From Paralvinella palmiformis (Eukaryota > Annelida > Polychaeta > Terebellida > Alvinellidae), in contig JAODUP010000673.1 of the NCBI GenBank assembly GCA_025642065.1, forward strand, positions 22,501-86,500: 64,000 nucleotides of DNA. The letters run 5' to 3'. The notes under the pieces are model-generated. The model saw only the letters and a program-made list of their open reading frames with translations. It was not told where the DNA came from and made no database searches. Shown in pieces: positions 29,880 to 42,830 of the stretch; position 1 is the stretch's first letter, and each line of letters begins with the position of its first letter. Both the position numbers and the translations under genes were made by a program.

Positions 29880-30124
29880 AATTAATTAGTGAGTGAGTGA
29901 GTGAGTGAGTGAGTGAGTGAGTGAGTGAGTGAGTGAGTGAGTGAGTGAGTGAGTGAGTGAGTGAGTGAGTGAGTGAGTGAGTGAGTGAGTGAGTTAGTTA
30001 GTGAGTGAGTGAGTGAGTGAGTGAGTGAGTGAGTGAGTGAGTGAGTGAGTGAGTGAGTGAGTGAGTGAGTGAGTGAGTGAGTGAGTGAGTGAGTGAGTGA
30101 GTGAGTGAGTGAGTGAGTGAGTGT
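29880..30124. repeat. (GAGT)n array, about 240 bases
   Basis: Nearly pure tetranucleotide repeat with one GTTA interruption near 29995. Its open frames are read-throughs. Confidence 0.95.
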
Positions 30125-30219
30125 AAACATAGTGGAAAGGCGGATAAATTCAGAGAGGAAAGTAAACAGCGAGTTAAAAATAATGTGTATGAGATTGATA
30201 AATAAAACAATTAAAATAA

Positions 30220-30548
30220 GAGTACTTTCTTCTGGACGGCCTTCATAACTAGAGATAATATTTATAACTCAGAACATCTGTACATTCAGTCATGTGTAGC
30301 TAGCTATTGTACACAGTTTCTCTTCACGTTATAATTGCTGTTACAAAACACAAAACACACAAAACACCAATAACGACTTATTCTAACAAGTGTGATATAA
30401 AAATATTCTTCTGTAGGGAAATGCATATTTTGATTCGAACTGCCCAAAAAATTTTACATTGAAATTATTTTCATTAAATAAATCTTAAAATGTCGTCAAA
30501 ATATTTATTAAAATGTTTTGATATGAATATAAAACACCATTAGAAACG

Positions 30549-30551
<3 letters not shown>
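30220..30551 (+). repeat. Dispersed repeat, copy A (inverted to copy B)
   Basis: About 330 bases match, in reverse complement, the stretch at 58122-58550. Shared landmarks include GAGTACTTTC at one end, CATGTGTAGCTAGCTA and CAATAACGACTTA inside, and AACACCATTA at the other end. Copy A ends directly at a (TA)n run and so does copy B, so the TA run looks like part of, or a target for, the element. No coding capacity and no terminal inverted repeat is visible. Confidence 0.75.
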
Positions 30552-30621
<70 letters not shown>

Positions 30622-30801
30622 TCAGACAGATAGATAGATAGATAGATAGATTAATAGATAGAGAGATAGATAGATAAATAAATAGATAGATAGATATAAA
30701 TAGACAGACAGATCGATAGGATGGATAGATATAGGATAGATATAGGATAGATATAGGATAGATAGATCGATAGATAGATAGATCGATAGATAGATAGATA
30801 G

Positions 30802-30836
<35 letters not shown>

Positions 30837-30851
30837 GATAGATAGATAGAT

Positions 30852-30933
<82 letters not shown>

Positions 30934-31053
30934 CAGATAGATAGATAGATAGATAGATTAATAGATAGAGAGATAGATAGATAAATAAATAGATAGATAG
31001 ATATAAATAGACAGACAGATCGATAGATAGATAGATAAATAGATAGATAGATA

Positions 31054-31105
<52 letters not shown>
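30552..31105. repeat. Compound TA / GA / GATA array with ~100-bp internal duplication
   Basis: A block of about 100 bases starting GTCAGACAGATAGATAG and ending near CAGACAGATCGATAG occurs at 30622 and again at 30929. This gives a roughly 307-base higher-order period within the GATA and GA repeats. Confidence 0.85.
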
Positions 31106-31108
<3 letters not shown>

Positions 31109-31529
31109 AAAATAATCGCTGTCATCATTTCATAAAAATTAATAATCTCTGGCGGACGTTTCAATTTCCGTATCAAACCTCAACTGTCGTTTAAAATTCA
31201 TCAGTCATCGGCTGGCCATCGTCATGTGTGCGTCATCTTGCATTAATACGGAGTAATTCTTCGCAATAAACTGATGGTCACTGTCACACCATATCATGAC
31301 CCGATCTAAGTCGCAGCAGACATAATGGCCGATAGAGTCAAAGGTACATACTCCCTCTCCGATTAGCAGTTTATAACCAGCTCGAGGACGGCTCAAAAGA
31401 GGGGGGAGGGCAGAAAGTCTCAATCGTACGCCCGATAATTGAAAACGATAGCCGGCTGCCCTTCTTTATATTTCTTGACCATGAATGATGAGACACGGTC
31501 GATGATTGTCTGCCCTTTGGCAGGATGGA

Positions 31530-31573
31530 GAGAGAGAGGGGAGGGGAGGGGGAGGGAGGTAGAGAGGGAGGGA

Positions 31574-31606
<33 letters not shown>

Positions 31607-31630
31607 CACGGGAGAGAGAGAGAGAGAGAC
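31530..31630. repeat. (GA)n / GGGA-rich stretch
   Basis: Degenerate GA microsatellite. The neighbouring 31.1-32.2 kb shows no coding signal. Confidence 0.8.
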
Positions 31631-32265
31631 TTGGTGACAGAACATAGCCGCTAGTGTCACAGCATCAGGCGAGATGGTGCCGATTGGCGAAATCCAATCA
31701 ACTAACCTAGTTAGCTCCATCGGCTTGTTGACACCGATAGCTCGCCAGTTACTTGATCTAATTCAATTGCTATGATGAAATTTTGATACGGTATCTGACC
31801 CAGGGGACCGTTTGGTAAGCAGTCAGTGCGCAGACGATCACCGAGACGCTGGAAAGGGAACAGATTGTCTCGCGTGTCGTCTGCTTTACGGGGCGGCAAA
31901 CCAAGTTAGTGATGGCTCACTTCTCGCACTTTAGAGAGGCTTATAAACCCGAACTGAGATTTAACCACTCCAGTACATTAGCGCATTTAGCGGTATATCC
32001 GAATTGAATTGCTGCTTGGACCATCCGAGTTGACCAAATTTGACTTCTGCCGGTCACTTTTAGCCTCGATTTTACCCAAACGCGCCCACTTCCTTTGACC
32101 TTCCTTTGGACCATCTGAGACTGATGGATGCAACTTGATATTACCCACACTTCTTATTAGCATTACTTATCCTTATTCACATCACGTCGTTCAGTCATCT
32201 CAACTCGATTTACCGTCTCCAAAACATCCACGTCGGCGTGACAACAATCAGAAGGACACTGTTGA

Positions 32266-32375
32266 CGTCGTGCAAGAATCACCGATATAGCCTTGTGTTC
32301 GGTGATAGTGCGTGTCGTTCAGTGACATCGAATTCCAGCCACCGATATCGCCTGTCTGTCGGTGACACCGCTTCC
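32266..32375. repeat. About 63-bp direct duplication with CACCGATAT core
   Basis: Two related copies, each beginning CACCGATAT and continuing to a GGTGA, TCAGTGACATCG or TCGGTGACACCG block. Each copy also has a small inverted repeat around CACCGA and TCGGTG. Confidence 0.5.
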
Positions 32376-34894
32376 ACATTGGCGTCATCGTGTCTTTTTT
32401 GGGAACTGCCGGGCTCTCGAATACATCAAGCCGTTTTAGTTCTAGCGTTTCGGGGAAGGGGGAATGTTCGATAAAATTTAAAAATAGTATTACATAAAAG
32501 GGCCTAATTTGTCAGAGAAGATGCATCCTCAACTGAACTCTGACGTCAAACGACCTTTACTCAGAGTAAAGAATTCCTAGACGCGCAGAGAGATTAAGGC
32601 CACGCGGGAAATATAAATATACGACCAGGAACTCCGTCTCGTATTTAAAGGAATGCGTGAAGACATCTTATTCCTAGATTTATCTTCGAATCACAAATCC
32701 TTTGTTCCCGTCTCTCGTGCAGTCGTAAGTATCTTCCTTTGTCGTTCACGTGCCGGGGTATTTCTGGCGGCTGGAATAAAGATAAAACTTTTTCGTCGTC
32801 GTCGAGATAAACTTTTCTTGTCAACAAGTGGACAAGTAGGCTTTTTTCTTTTTCTTCTTCTTCTTCTTCTGTATCTCGTTCATTAGCTTTGTTGCTCGCC
32901 GCTACCGTCTTCTCGACTAAATTGCGTGACAAAATGCATAATTAATCTTCCCTGTTGGCGACGTGATCAGAACCCTGTCAACTTTGAAGTTCAAATCGCA
33001 ACTGGAACCTCCGACTCGATCACTCGATCACGTGATTCTGGGTAGCCAATGGCGCAATACTTCTGACGTATTGCTTCGTTATTTATCAAATTGTAGAAGT
33101 AACGATATCAAATCCTTCCGACACATATTGTCAAAAATTCTGGCTGGTCAACTCAGTCGACCCCCCCCTCTCTCTCTCTACCGCCCCCCCCTGTCTCTCC
33201 TTCTCTCTCTTCCCCCATCCCCCCTTCTCCCTCTCTCATTATTTCCACGCAGTGCGCATGGTGTGGGGGAAAGTTTAGTGTGGCGTGAGGGTTGTCCTGG
33301 ATTGTAATATGGGGTGAAGCCACCCTTAGGGTGTAGGATAGAGGTAGGAATGGAGGGATTAAATGATGGTTGTAGTACAGGACAAGAGTACTGCTCAGCA
33401 GCTGCGGTAGGGATTGAATGTAATGTGGAATAATTATATAATAGAGCTGGTGGGGATGTGTGGGTCGGGGTTTAGGAGAAGGAGTTGGGTGTGGCATACA
33501 TGCGGCGGGGCTAATGGATGACACCGAGTAAGCGGGGAGCTTACACGGTTGTGGTGTACTGGAAGCATGTCAAGTCAGAATGTAGAAGATATGGTGCGTG
33601 TACTGTGTAGTAACTACAGTATGAAGCCGATGCAGGCGGAAGAGAGGGGTGAGGGGAAGGGGCGTGGGGGGGAAGCTTGTGACGTCCATTGGGGGGAGAG
33701 GGAGGTTTGAAAGGGCCGGTCTACCCCCGGGTCTCGACCCATCCGGCGGGCTGCCATGACCCCCGCCCGACCGGGAGGGCTCTGTTTAGTGGGGCGTCGT
33801 TTATTTTTTGTTATCATCGAATGTTGGCAAAATAAGCTTCGTTTTCTCGGTGACCGTCACGCAGAACGCTAACAACACATTACGCCAACCGCCCGCGCGG
33901 ACGCATCGCATCCGATACGTTCGCCGAGGAGGACGTCATTTCCGCTGGCAGCACCGCCATATCCGGTATCTGACAATTAGCTAAATTTGGCTCTAATCAC
34001 GACGCCGAGAGGCCAATCTGGTTATAAATCCCAGCCGAATAAGTGCACCACATTAGGAACGGTTCGGCGTCATCGGAGCGACCGATTTTCGGATCAGATC
34101 GACGCCAGTCAGTCGGGGTACCATCGGCTGATTGAAATCGCGATATCGGCGAAGGAATGACGAACGAGACTATACGACGACGAGGTTTCCGGTGTCGGGT
34201 GTTCGTCGCTTCGTTCCCGATCGGTTTTAGATCCGGAATGGAACGACGACCCAGCTAGGCCACCCCGTTTCCATCCCCGCCGATCCGATCTTCGGCGGCA
34301 TCCGGGATCCGGGGGGTACCGGAACCGGCGGTGAAATCCTATCGCAGCCGGTTTGTTTGTTTGTTTGTTTGCTTGCTTGCTTATTTGTTTGTTTGCTCGT
34401 CGGGGACGATTGTTCTCGTCAAAGGCCGAGCGGCACCCCTTAGTTAGAGGATCCGGGCCGATCCAGAACCGAGTTTTGGCGATATTGTCCCGTTGGCCGG
34501 AAGAATAGCGGCGATGAATTGAATACCGACGGACCGGGGCCCAGAGGAGGCCGGCGTTTCCGACGAGTAAACCAATCTCCGCTAGTCGTCGCCACCGATC
34601 GTCATTACGGGACGGGCGTACGCCGGAAGTGTGGCCGTTATGTTCGCCGAGCGTCGACGTGAAAGCCAATTTCCGGCTAAGGTTTTCGTTTTCGCGCAGG
34701 CGCAGCGAAGCTTCCGGTTACCGCCGAGTACGAAGCGACGGCGCTGACGGATTGCTACTGTTCTTAGAGCTATAATGGTCGTATTGTCGTTAGTGATGTC
34801 GTCACTGAATCCTTTATTACGCAATCGTTTAGTCTCCGAGCTCGTCATATATCTCGGCGACATACACTAACGACGGACGTGTCTGACTGAGGAT

Positions 34895-34992
34895 ACACAA
34901 ATACCACAACGACGGCTATTGGTCGGATTCGAACCCAGATCCTGGTCGTTTGCGGCGCAGTGTTCTAACCATCGCGCCATCGGAATGCCCTC
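34895..34992 (-). mobile_element. tRNA-like SINE head fragment
   Basis: On the - strand it reads GGGCATTCCGATGGCGCGAT, then GGTTAGAACACTGCGCCGC and a good B-box GGGTTCGAATCC. This is close to the fragments near 22376-22530 and distinct from the GAT-tailed family. It is followed by a degenerate GTGA-rich stretch to about 35140. Confidence 0.55.
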
Positions 34993-35239
34993 ATAGAGTA
35001 GTTGGATGGGTGAGTGGGTGATGAGTGAGTTAGCGAGCCAATCAGTGAATGAATGAGTGAGTGAGTGAGTGGGTTTGTGAATAGGTGGGTGGTTGGTGAG
35101 TGAGTGATTGAGTGATTGACTGAGTGAGTGAGTCAGTGAGGTTGTCAACCTGTTAGTTCACACGTACACATTATTAACGCTTGTATAGACAACGATATTT
35201 TGTACAGACAGTCTATCGGACAGACATTGTCTAGAAACA

Positions 35240-35585
35240 GGGTCGTATTATCTGTAAGGCTGACTAGGCTGAAGCCTAGGTTCCCCGCAGGACTTTATTA
35301 TCCATAATGCTGACTAGGCTGAAGCCTAGGGGCCCCGCAGGAATTTATTATCCATAAGGATGACTAGGCTGAAACATTGGTCCCTCCAGGGCCGTCTTAT
35401 ACATAAGGCTGACTATGTTGAAGCCTATGGGTCCCGCAGGACTGTATTATCAGTATTGCTGACTAGGCTGAAGCCTAGGGCCCCACAGGGCCGTTTTTTT
35501 CCATAAGGATGACTAGCCTAGGAGCCCCGCAGACCCGTATTATTCATAGGGATGACTAGGTTGAAGCATAGTGGCCTGGGACCCA
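35240..35585. repeat. About 50-bp minisatellite, about 7 diverged copies
   Basis: The unit contains GACTAGGCTGAAGCCTAGG followed by a CCCCGCAGG block and TTATTATCCATAAGG. Copies differ by substitutions and short deletions. The core is palindromic (CTAGGCT and AGCCTAG). It ends at a TA microsatellite. Confidence 0.8.
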
Positions 35586-35668
<83 letters not shown>

Positions 35669-35672
35669 TATG
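35586..35672. repeat. (TA)n microsatellite
   Basis: Interrupted AT dinucleotide run following the 50-bp minisatellite. Confidence 0.9.
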
Positions 35673-35795
35673 TATGTACACGGTTCAGGCTGTTGTGGGT
35701 TGAAAGATTGAAATACCGGAGGGAGGCCCGACATATCTAGAAGGCTAGGGGTCAGGTCAGGGGTTAATAGGGCGCTGTCTGAGTCAATGTCTGAG

Positions 35796-35882
35796 TCATA
35801 CAGTACGATATTAGATATTAGAGCCACATTAGAGTACGACATTAGATATCTGAGCCACATTAGAGTACGATATTAGAGCCAT
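35796..35882. repeat. About 31-bp tandem repeat, 3 copies
   Basis: Unit begins AGTACGATATTAGATAT and contains GAGCCACATTAG; the third copy is shortened. Confidence 0.75.
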
Positions 35883-37369
35883 TAACCCGTTTGTCATCTG
35901 ATGTATTCGAAATATTTCATTTATCCAATAAAAGACAACAAACTGCGCATCCCTCCACCCCCCTCCCATCGACGTTAAGAAACGGGTCTTCCGACAGCTG
36001 ACAATATTATCATCTAATTAGACTAATTAACACCTTCTTAAGCTAATTACTGTTTTTGTTTCTCTACCCGGTGTCAGCGGTCGGTGGTCTTGTTTCAGTG
36101 TTGACATATCGGGTCAACTTGTAGCCGACATCTAGAACAACAACAACAACAACAACAACGACGATGATGACGACGCATGATGATCATGTACAACGGGAAA
36201 CACGAATATTATAAATGGCCCTCTCCTCCCGGCACCGGTCTACATCCAATTACACCGGTTTGTACAAGTAAACGTCCCCCCTTCCCGGTCTACCTCCCTC
36301 CAACCCTTCCCAGACCCCCCCCCCAGCCCCGGGGAGAGGCAGGGCTTTGTGACGGAGAGGGTGAGTGGTTGTAATTGTTAGCTAGACGAGCCGCCTTCTA
36401 GCGGCGACCCCGAGGAGCGATCCCCTCCCAAGGATACAGGTACGGGGGATTGAGTCGTAATAGTCAGCTACGTGAACTGTCGGGTACTGAAGGCCGCAGG
36501 GTTGGGCGGTCCTCTATGGGAGTGGGAAGTGGGGGGGGGGATGGAGGACGGTGTTGACGGCGACTTCTGTTAGCCAGTCTTGTCTTTAAAGGGTACAGAA
36601 ACGGAGTGATGGCCACTAGTAAGTAATAGGTACTCTCTTCTCTATTCAGAAGCTCGAAGAGGGAGCACGCGGGGGGGGGGAGTGCCAAGAGGAGGCACTG
36701 TCCGGGGTGTCCGGGGGACCCTAACATCCGTCAGACGAACTACCTCCTGAAGTCGGCTCCCGCATGTCTTGCTGGATGGCTTCTGTTCTGTCGACGAATG
36801 GCCATAAATCAGCGACGAGACACGGCAGAGCGGGCCAGCTCGACAGTGATCAGGGTTTTTTTTCTCTGTAGGAAGCCAGATGCCATTGTTTCGCCATTAC
36901 GGCGGCCTGATGGGTGTGGTACTTAGCGGGTGTGGTACTCATCCGGACTCTTGTACGCCGGGGCTCTCGGCGCTCAATTACAGCTAATAACGATGACGTA
37001 TTACCGAACGTGGCCGGAATCGTCTACGAGTCGCCCGGGCCAGTTTCGACTGGAGTCCAGATCACTCGTTCGCTGTTCTCGGCACAAATTCCTGATCTCC
37101 GCTACTCCTCCGAGAAACAGAATCCTTTCCTTTACAGAAACTGTGCATTCCGCCTTTTGTTCATTTACCCGCCTAGGCCGAATATGAATGGATTGGTGAT
37201 ATTTTGTTTTAAGGATAGATTCATTGTTTTTCGTTTCTATCCGTAACCTATTGTCTATTGACTCGCCGATGTGACGGTCATGCGACCCTATTGAACAATC
37301 AGGAGTAAGTCGAGTAGAGCAAAATAGGAAACGTTTTAACAAAAAACAAACAAACAGGGAAGAGCGATA

Positions 37370-37378
<9 letters not shown>

Positions 37379-37428
<50 letters not shown>

Positions 37429-37470
37429 GCACGCACGCACGCACGAACACACGCACGAACACATACACAC
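37379..37470. repeat. (CA)n(TA)n compound microsatellite
   Basis: CA run, short TA run and CGCA-rich stretch. From 37471 to 38715 I see a short GA run, a short palindrome CTTTGATC/GATCAAAG near 37638 and a CA run near 38357, but no coding signal. Confidence 0.85.
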
Positions 37471-38715
37471 AGTGAGTAAGAGAGAGAGAGAGAGAGACGC
37501 ACAAACACACATACACACACGCGCGCGCGCACCCACAAGGACCTTCCGAAGTTCATATATTCCGGAATACTAGGACATCAACGACATCAATTATACAATT
37601 AAACTAACCAAAAGTGTTCCGGCGAACAATAAAACTTCTTTGATCAGGATAGATCAAAGTTAGTTTAATATTTAAACCAATTATAAGGTGTCGTCCTATT
37701 TCCGGCGAAGGATTTCTCTGCCCGAATCTGGGTTTGTCAAGATGTTATAAACAGCGCTAACCGATGACAGTTAATGAACCGTTCCTCGCCTGCTGGTCGA
37801 AACACGTTTTTGTGCACTTATTAGGAAGCCCGGAACAACGAGGTCATACTATCTGCCACATTAAAAACATGGCTATAAATATCGGATCGAAAATCGAAAG
37901 GATTGTCTAAATTTCCGGTGCACGATGTCGGCGTCGTATGCTCGTTGGGCAGTATGACGCAAATATGTCGTGTGCTTTGTAAAGAAGAGCAATGATTATG
38001 AACAATAATTATTAAAATCTAACGATCGAAGGTCAATAATTGAATACAATGAGCACTGTTTTTAGTTATCGATAACGTACCCCGAGTGGAGATTAAATCA
38101 TTCCTGCCAGAGAGCGATAATAGACGAAACTTTGAGGGAACAATAATATCAATACGAGAGATACGCTTTATACCGTCCACTAAAACGTGGAGGGGACGAT
38201 GTGGGTTGATGAGTATCTGCCAGCTTCAAATTAGCTCTAGAAATGTGAGAATTGGACAAAGGCAATGGTAGATCACAAGAAATTTTAATTTAATGAATGT
38301 TTCAGGTATAAGTTAGGCAGTAAACGCTGTGTATGCATACGCGGATAAATGAAGGCACACACACACACACACACATATACACTCACACTTCCAACAAAAG
38401 CAAATATAGTTAAATAGTTTCAGTTCAATTATAAAAGAAGATGAGGTATATATTATTAAAATGAATGCATGTTCGACATTTCAAAAGAAAAGAATAAGAT
38501 TCAATACGAAGAACGAATACCCATTTAAAAAGTAACCTATTTTCGTAGTTAACGAAATATAAATCGAATCAGCAAAGGGAATATAGTATCAGTTGCAGAA
38601 TTTCAACTCCCTCGGGCGTCATCTGCGTGTTTTTAGAACTTATTACTAATCCGGAAGGTGGCGCTATATTCGACTATTGTTGACGGCAGTATGACAGTAA
38701 TAGTTATACTTACCT

Positions 38716-38858
38716 CAGAGAATGGCTTCGTAACGCTGCTGGCTTCTTACCAAATCGTTGTTTGTGTGGCGTGGACCGAGTCCTGCTGATATGTATAAGT
38801 ACCCGGATTGTGATGATGTCCTACGGTTAATATTTCGTTTTGTTCTCACTGTTCTACC

Positions 38859-38899
<41 letters not shown>

Positions 38900-38900
38900 C
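38716..38900 (-). promoter_or_regulatory. Candidate 5' non-coding exon of sulfotransferase-like gene
   Basis: On the - strand a strong donor (GAG|GTAAGT) has its exon side starting at 38716. It lies about 12 kb upstream of the acceptor at 26325 that precedes the start codon of the sulfotransferase-like gene. The upstream limit is a guess; a GA/CT run at 38860-38891 lies just beyond and could mark the promoter. The donor is seen directly; joining it to that gene is inference. Another transcript or a chance site is possible. Confidence 0.3.
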
Positions 38901-39239
38901 TTCTCTCTCTTTCCCTCCCACCGAATATAAAACCCACAATAGCCAGCCAGCCGCTCGTCTATTGGTCAGGGCTTCATCGCGGCGCGTGGTTACGGCCTTC
39001 GTCAACACGCCCAGCTAATGGAACACTTATATGTAAACTTTGTCCCGATGAGCACTGCGTCGTGCCCAACCCGTCTGGATTACTGTATACGCGGGTATAT
39101 TGATAAATCAGATTAATTGTTGACGAATTGTCGGATCATATCATTCCCGGACTGCCGATGTCGGCGTGTCGTAAACAGTTCGGCGATATTACGAAGACCG
39201 GGTGATGTTTATTTCGTATAATTTATGCACGTGTGGTAG

Positions 39240-39389
39240 CCGTGGCCGGCCGCTCTAGGATCCTACGCGGACTCGGACGACCAATAAGAGTCTCCGGCGC
39301 CAGACGGAGAGCCGGCGCGGGACTTCTCGATCCAGGCTTCTGCGGGACGCCATCTTGTGACAACCGCACGCTTCTGGAGTTCGAATCAG
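39240..39389 (+). promoter_or_regulatory. Candidate promoter and first exon of transporter gene
   Basis: CpG-rich stretch with CCAAT at 39281-39285 and CGCCATCTTG at 39348-39357. The latter fits the YY1 motif often found just after start sites of housekeeping-type promoters. A strong donor (CAG|GTAAGT) follows, with the exon ending at 39389. Spliced to the acceptor at 42829-42830 it would give a 5' leader for the transporter gene. Motifs are seen directly; use as its promoter is inferred. The sequence between (39390-42830) holds no recognised exon. Confidence 0.4.
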
Positions 39390-40325
39390 GTAAGTAGTAA
39401 TGCTAGCTAGCTTGGCCGATATGTTTCGTTTTTCGTCTGGAAACGCGCCCCGCCGAATTAATCAATAACCCGGATGGCCGAGATGTTGTACTAATTTAGA
39501 TGTCGGCTCCGACGCGTTAACGCCTTTAGACCCCAAACGGAGATTTTCCTAACATTCGACTCGCTTAAACCTAGATTCTAATCCAGAAGAGGGTCACTTG
39601 TCAAGTACACTTCCTGAATACCCCCCCCGGCAAGAACCCATCCTTTCGGTACCCGTCCCTTTTCTCTTCCCCGTACACCGCCCCTCCCCGTTGCCTAGAC
39701 ACGTTACCCAAAGGGTCGCCTTTTCAGGTGACGGGGGCAACCGGTTCTGCGGTTTGATTGAAAACTTTGCTCAACCGGAACTATCTGGCCGAGACCAGAC
39801 GCGCCACTTAACGCGATATCGGCTCTGATTTGTGGTCCTTCAGGATCACAGCTCGCCGTGGTGCGCCTCAGCCGTCGCCACAACATTCGAACTTGCTATA
39901 CTACGAGGTATTAATCCGCTATGAGGGGCATACGGAGGCTTCGCGAGGGGATACAGCGAAAATACTCATTATGAAGTTGAATCGCGGGACAGTGGCCTTT
40001 AATTACACGACCACATTTGGAAAGCGTTGATCAGGTAACAGTTATTATGCCTCATCTCCTTCGATTTTCTCCGCTTTTCATCCCCCGTTAGCCGGACGCT
40101 CCTGATGCGTCTCTGGCGCGGCCGCTTTTGGTTTTGACGTAAGGCTTCCGGAGGTAGTTATCGGGAACACCTGCGCCACTTAGTGATGAATTCCAGTTTG
40201 CGGATACGACCATTAGCACGCCATTTTGATGTGATCGTCAATGGCGTCGCTGAACGACGAGGACATCTAGCGGCTCGTCATATGCTCCCATTTGTCTTTC
40301 GTTCGTTAATTGTATTGTCCTTAGC

Positions 40326-40366
<41 letters not shown>
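40326..40366. repeat. (GA)n microsatellite
   Basis: Pure dinucleotide run. The open frame crossing it (40183-40599) has no recognisable domain and is not called. Confidence 0.9.
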
Positions 40367-40370
<4 letters not shown>

Positions 40371-42830
40371 ATGGCTGTGTTATGCCACTCGCGGTGTCGT
40401 TGTCAAGAATGTTATTACCGGCGAAGCTGGTGCTGAATGTGATACGAGACGACGCGTATGGCGTGATAACGAAAAGCGTGCCGAAAATGCCACCGAGGTA
40501 AAGAAGGTAGCTCGTAATGCAACCAAGCGTAGTCGCGGGGCTGAGTTTACTGATGGTGTACGTATTTGCACGTGCGTGTTTTGGTTATGGTCATCATAGT
40601 GTGCTTAAAAAAGAGATGACGGTGATTCTTGCGGAGGTGATGTAAGTTATGATGGAAACATTAGTACGGTGCTGATTGTAACTGTATTGGAGCAATGTTA
40701 AAGACAATGGCAGTCATTATTGTTCTGATGGTGGCAATAGCGAACAAGACGATACCAGTAATGTACCGTTGACGAGTGTGGTTTGAATGAAAACAATGAC
40801 AACGGGGGACAGGGCTGATGGCAGTGTTTTGCTGTTCTGACCTATAGGTCGGCCAACCTCGGTTTACAATGGTCGGGAGACAGATGGTAAGACACGGGAG
40901 CGACTGGGCGATGTTTTGGTTTGATGGTTTGATGATTTGTCGCGGATAAGCGAGCATCCCTATCTGGAGATAGCCCGAAGGCAATCGGTACTTCGACTAG
41001 CGAGGCGCGGATCGGGGCGTCTAATGCTTTATGTAGTAACGAAACGGCGATCTTCCTTTAAGTATGTTATTAGTTAGCCTGTTTGCGCTGGACAAATAAC
41101 GTTAATTCCGTGGAAGATAACGTTCGCCCTCTGCTGTCCTATTGCTGTCATTATGCTCAGTCTTTTGGAAAAAAAAGGGCGGCACTGGAATTACGGCATC
41201 GGATGAAGAAGGGCTGACTTGGTAATTCCGCACTAAAGGCAGCAAGCAAATGGCGAGGAGGCCAACGCGCGGCGTCCGAAAGAGTCAACACGCCCGGCAG
41301 CGTTCTTCTCCGCTTGGCCAATCGAATTCGTAATTCAGTGGAAGTAATTAGTGGAAGAGATAGTACCATGTTTGTCATAATGTCCTATCGGATTAGATTG
41401 TGCCGATGTTCGGCAAACACGCCGAATGGTAATGATCGCTCCGAAAGCGCGCATTAATAACAAAATTACGAACTATATGCCCGCCTCTACGAGCCAGATA
41501 ATTGTTTGACGTTGGCAGTCGTAGTCCTTCTTTTGTCTTACGCCCCCCCCCCCATATTTTAAGAAAATAGAACAGAAAAAGAAAAGGATAAGAAAACGCC
41601 AGACAGTTCTCCAAACAACCACGTACTCGCGCGTTTTAGAGGATATTATGCTCTAAAAAGATCACCGTGTTCTTCTCCTTTTTATTCTTCCTTTGCATTG
41701 CCCTTCACAAGAGGCTTTGTAGTAATCGGAATTAACTATTACCTTCTTCTATTGTCATGCCGCCGTGCATGAGTAGAAACCTCATTAGTTACTGAGTGAG
41801 ATATGCGTGTATAAGATCAGCAGCATAAGAATCGTATTATAATTCAGTGGATATGGCAATGAAAAATTATATATATATATATATATATATATTTAGTGGG
41901 ATAAAACTGAACTTTGAGCTTACAACTCAGATAAAATTAAAATTTTAGAACGAATATCAGTGAGGTTTTTTTTCAATAAATGGAATTCGTCTGTAAACGC
42001 TGAGGACAGAATATCCCTGTGCCACTTGTAACGCGGACCCGACTATAATATCAGACTCTGTAGGTTATTATTTGGTAACTGGTCTCTGTCTTTGTTCACA
42101 TGTCCGCTATCCAGATGTCAGAATGGTCTCACTAATTGTCGGACGCCTGTCTACTTCAAGTGATCCCGACAACTAGCACGAGTACGAACTGAATAACTTC
42201 GACAAACTTATCGATGTTTTTAATGTGTTCGTAGTTGTTATTGTTGTCCCTTCTTCGCACGGTGTCCTACTTATTAGTGGAAATATCAATTGTCCCGTCG
42301 AGACTAAAAGAAAACTCGGATCCGGATAAATTGTTAATATTGCTAGTATCCGGTACAACTAAAATAACATCCGCCACTTTTAAACGAAAAATTCATATTC
42401 ATCTGTTACACAACAGTGTAAAAAATAATACCGACTACGAATAGAAAAATATGTGAACACCAGACTCTTATAAAATGAACTTTTGTTTTTCGATTTAAAT
42501 ATTAAATTACTTGTGCCCGGATTTGTTTCCAATTTGGTATTCATCTATTCAATTTGATATTCATCCGATATTCATTGGTGCTGTTTTAATAATAATTTTT
42601 AACAAAAAACAGTAGGTGTGCGTACGTGAAGTATTCGCCAGTTGATCAAGTAGTAATCACCAATAAATATTTTTGTCAATCTGTAACCTTTTTATGTGCT
42701 AAATAACAACAATAGCAAAAATATATTTAACCGAATGCTGAATTTGTTTTAAGGACTCGTGTAGGAGCTACCATCTAAAAGCTTTACGTATAAACCCGTG
42801 AAAATTTTATTATGTTCATCTCGCTTACAG

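Larger units (their letters stand above)
26325..38715. other. Repeat-rich stretch upstream of sulfotransferase-like exon 1
   Basis: No coding exon is recognised on either strand over about 12 kb. If the candidate - strand exon at 38716 is right, this is the first intron of the sulfotransferase-like gene. GC-richer, CpG-containing blocks (about 27.5-29.2, 32.2-34.9 and 35.9-37.3 kb) alternate with microsatellite arrays and could hold regulatory sequence. Short open frames are present but carry no domain. Confidence 0.4.

Noticed and set aside
34895..34992. Functional tRNA gene
   Set aside because: A and B boxes are present, but I could not fold a full cloverleaf with a good acceptor stem, and similar heads occur as SINE fragments elsewhere in the window.
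40183..40599. 138-codon open frame
   Set aside because: It crosses a GA microsatellite and shows no recognisable protein family.
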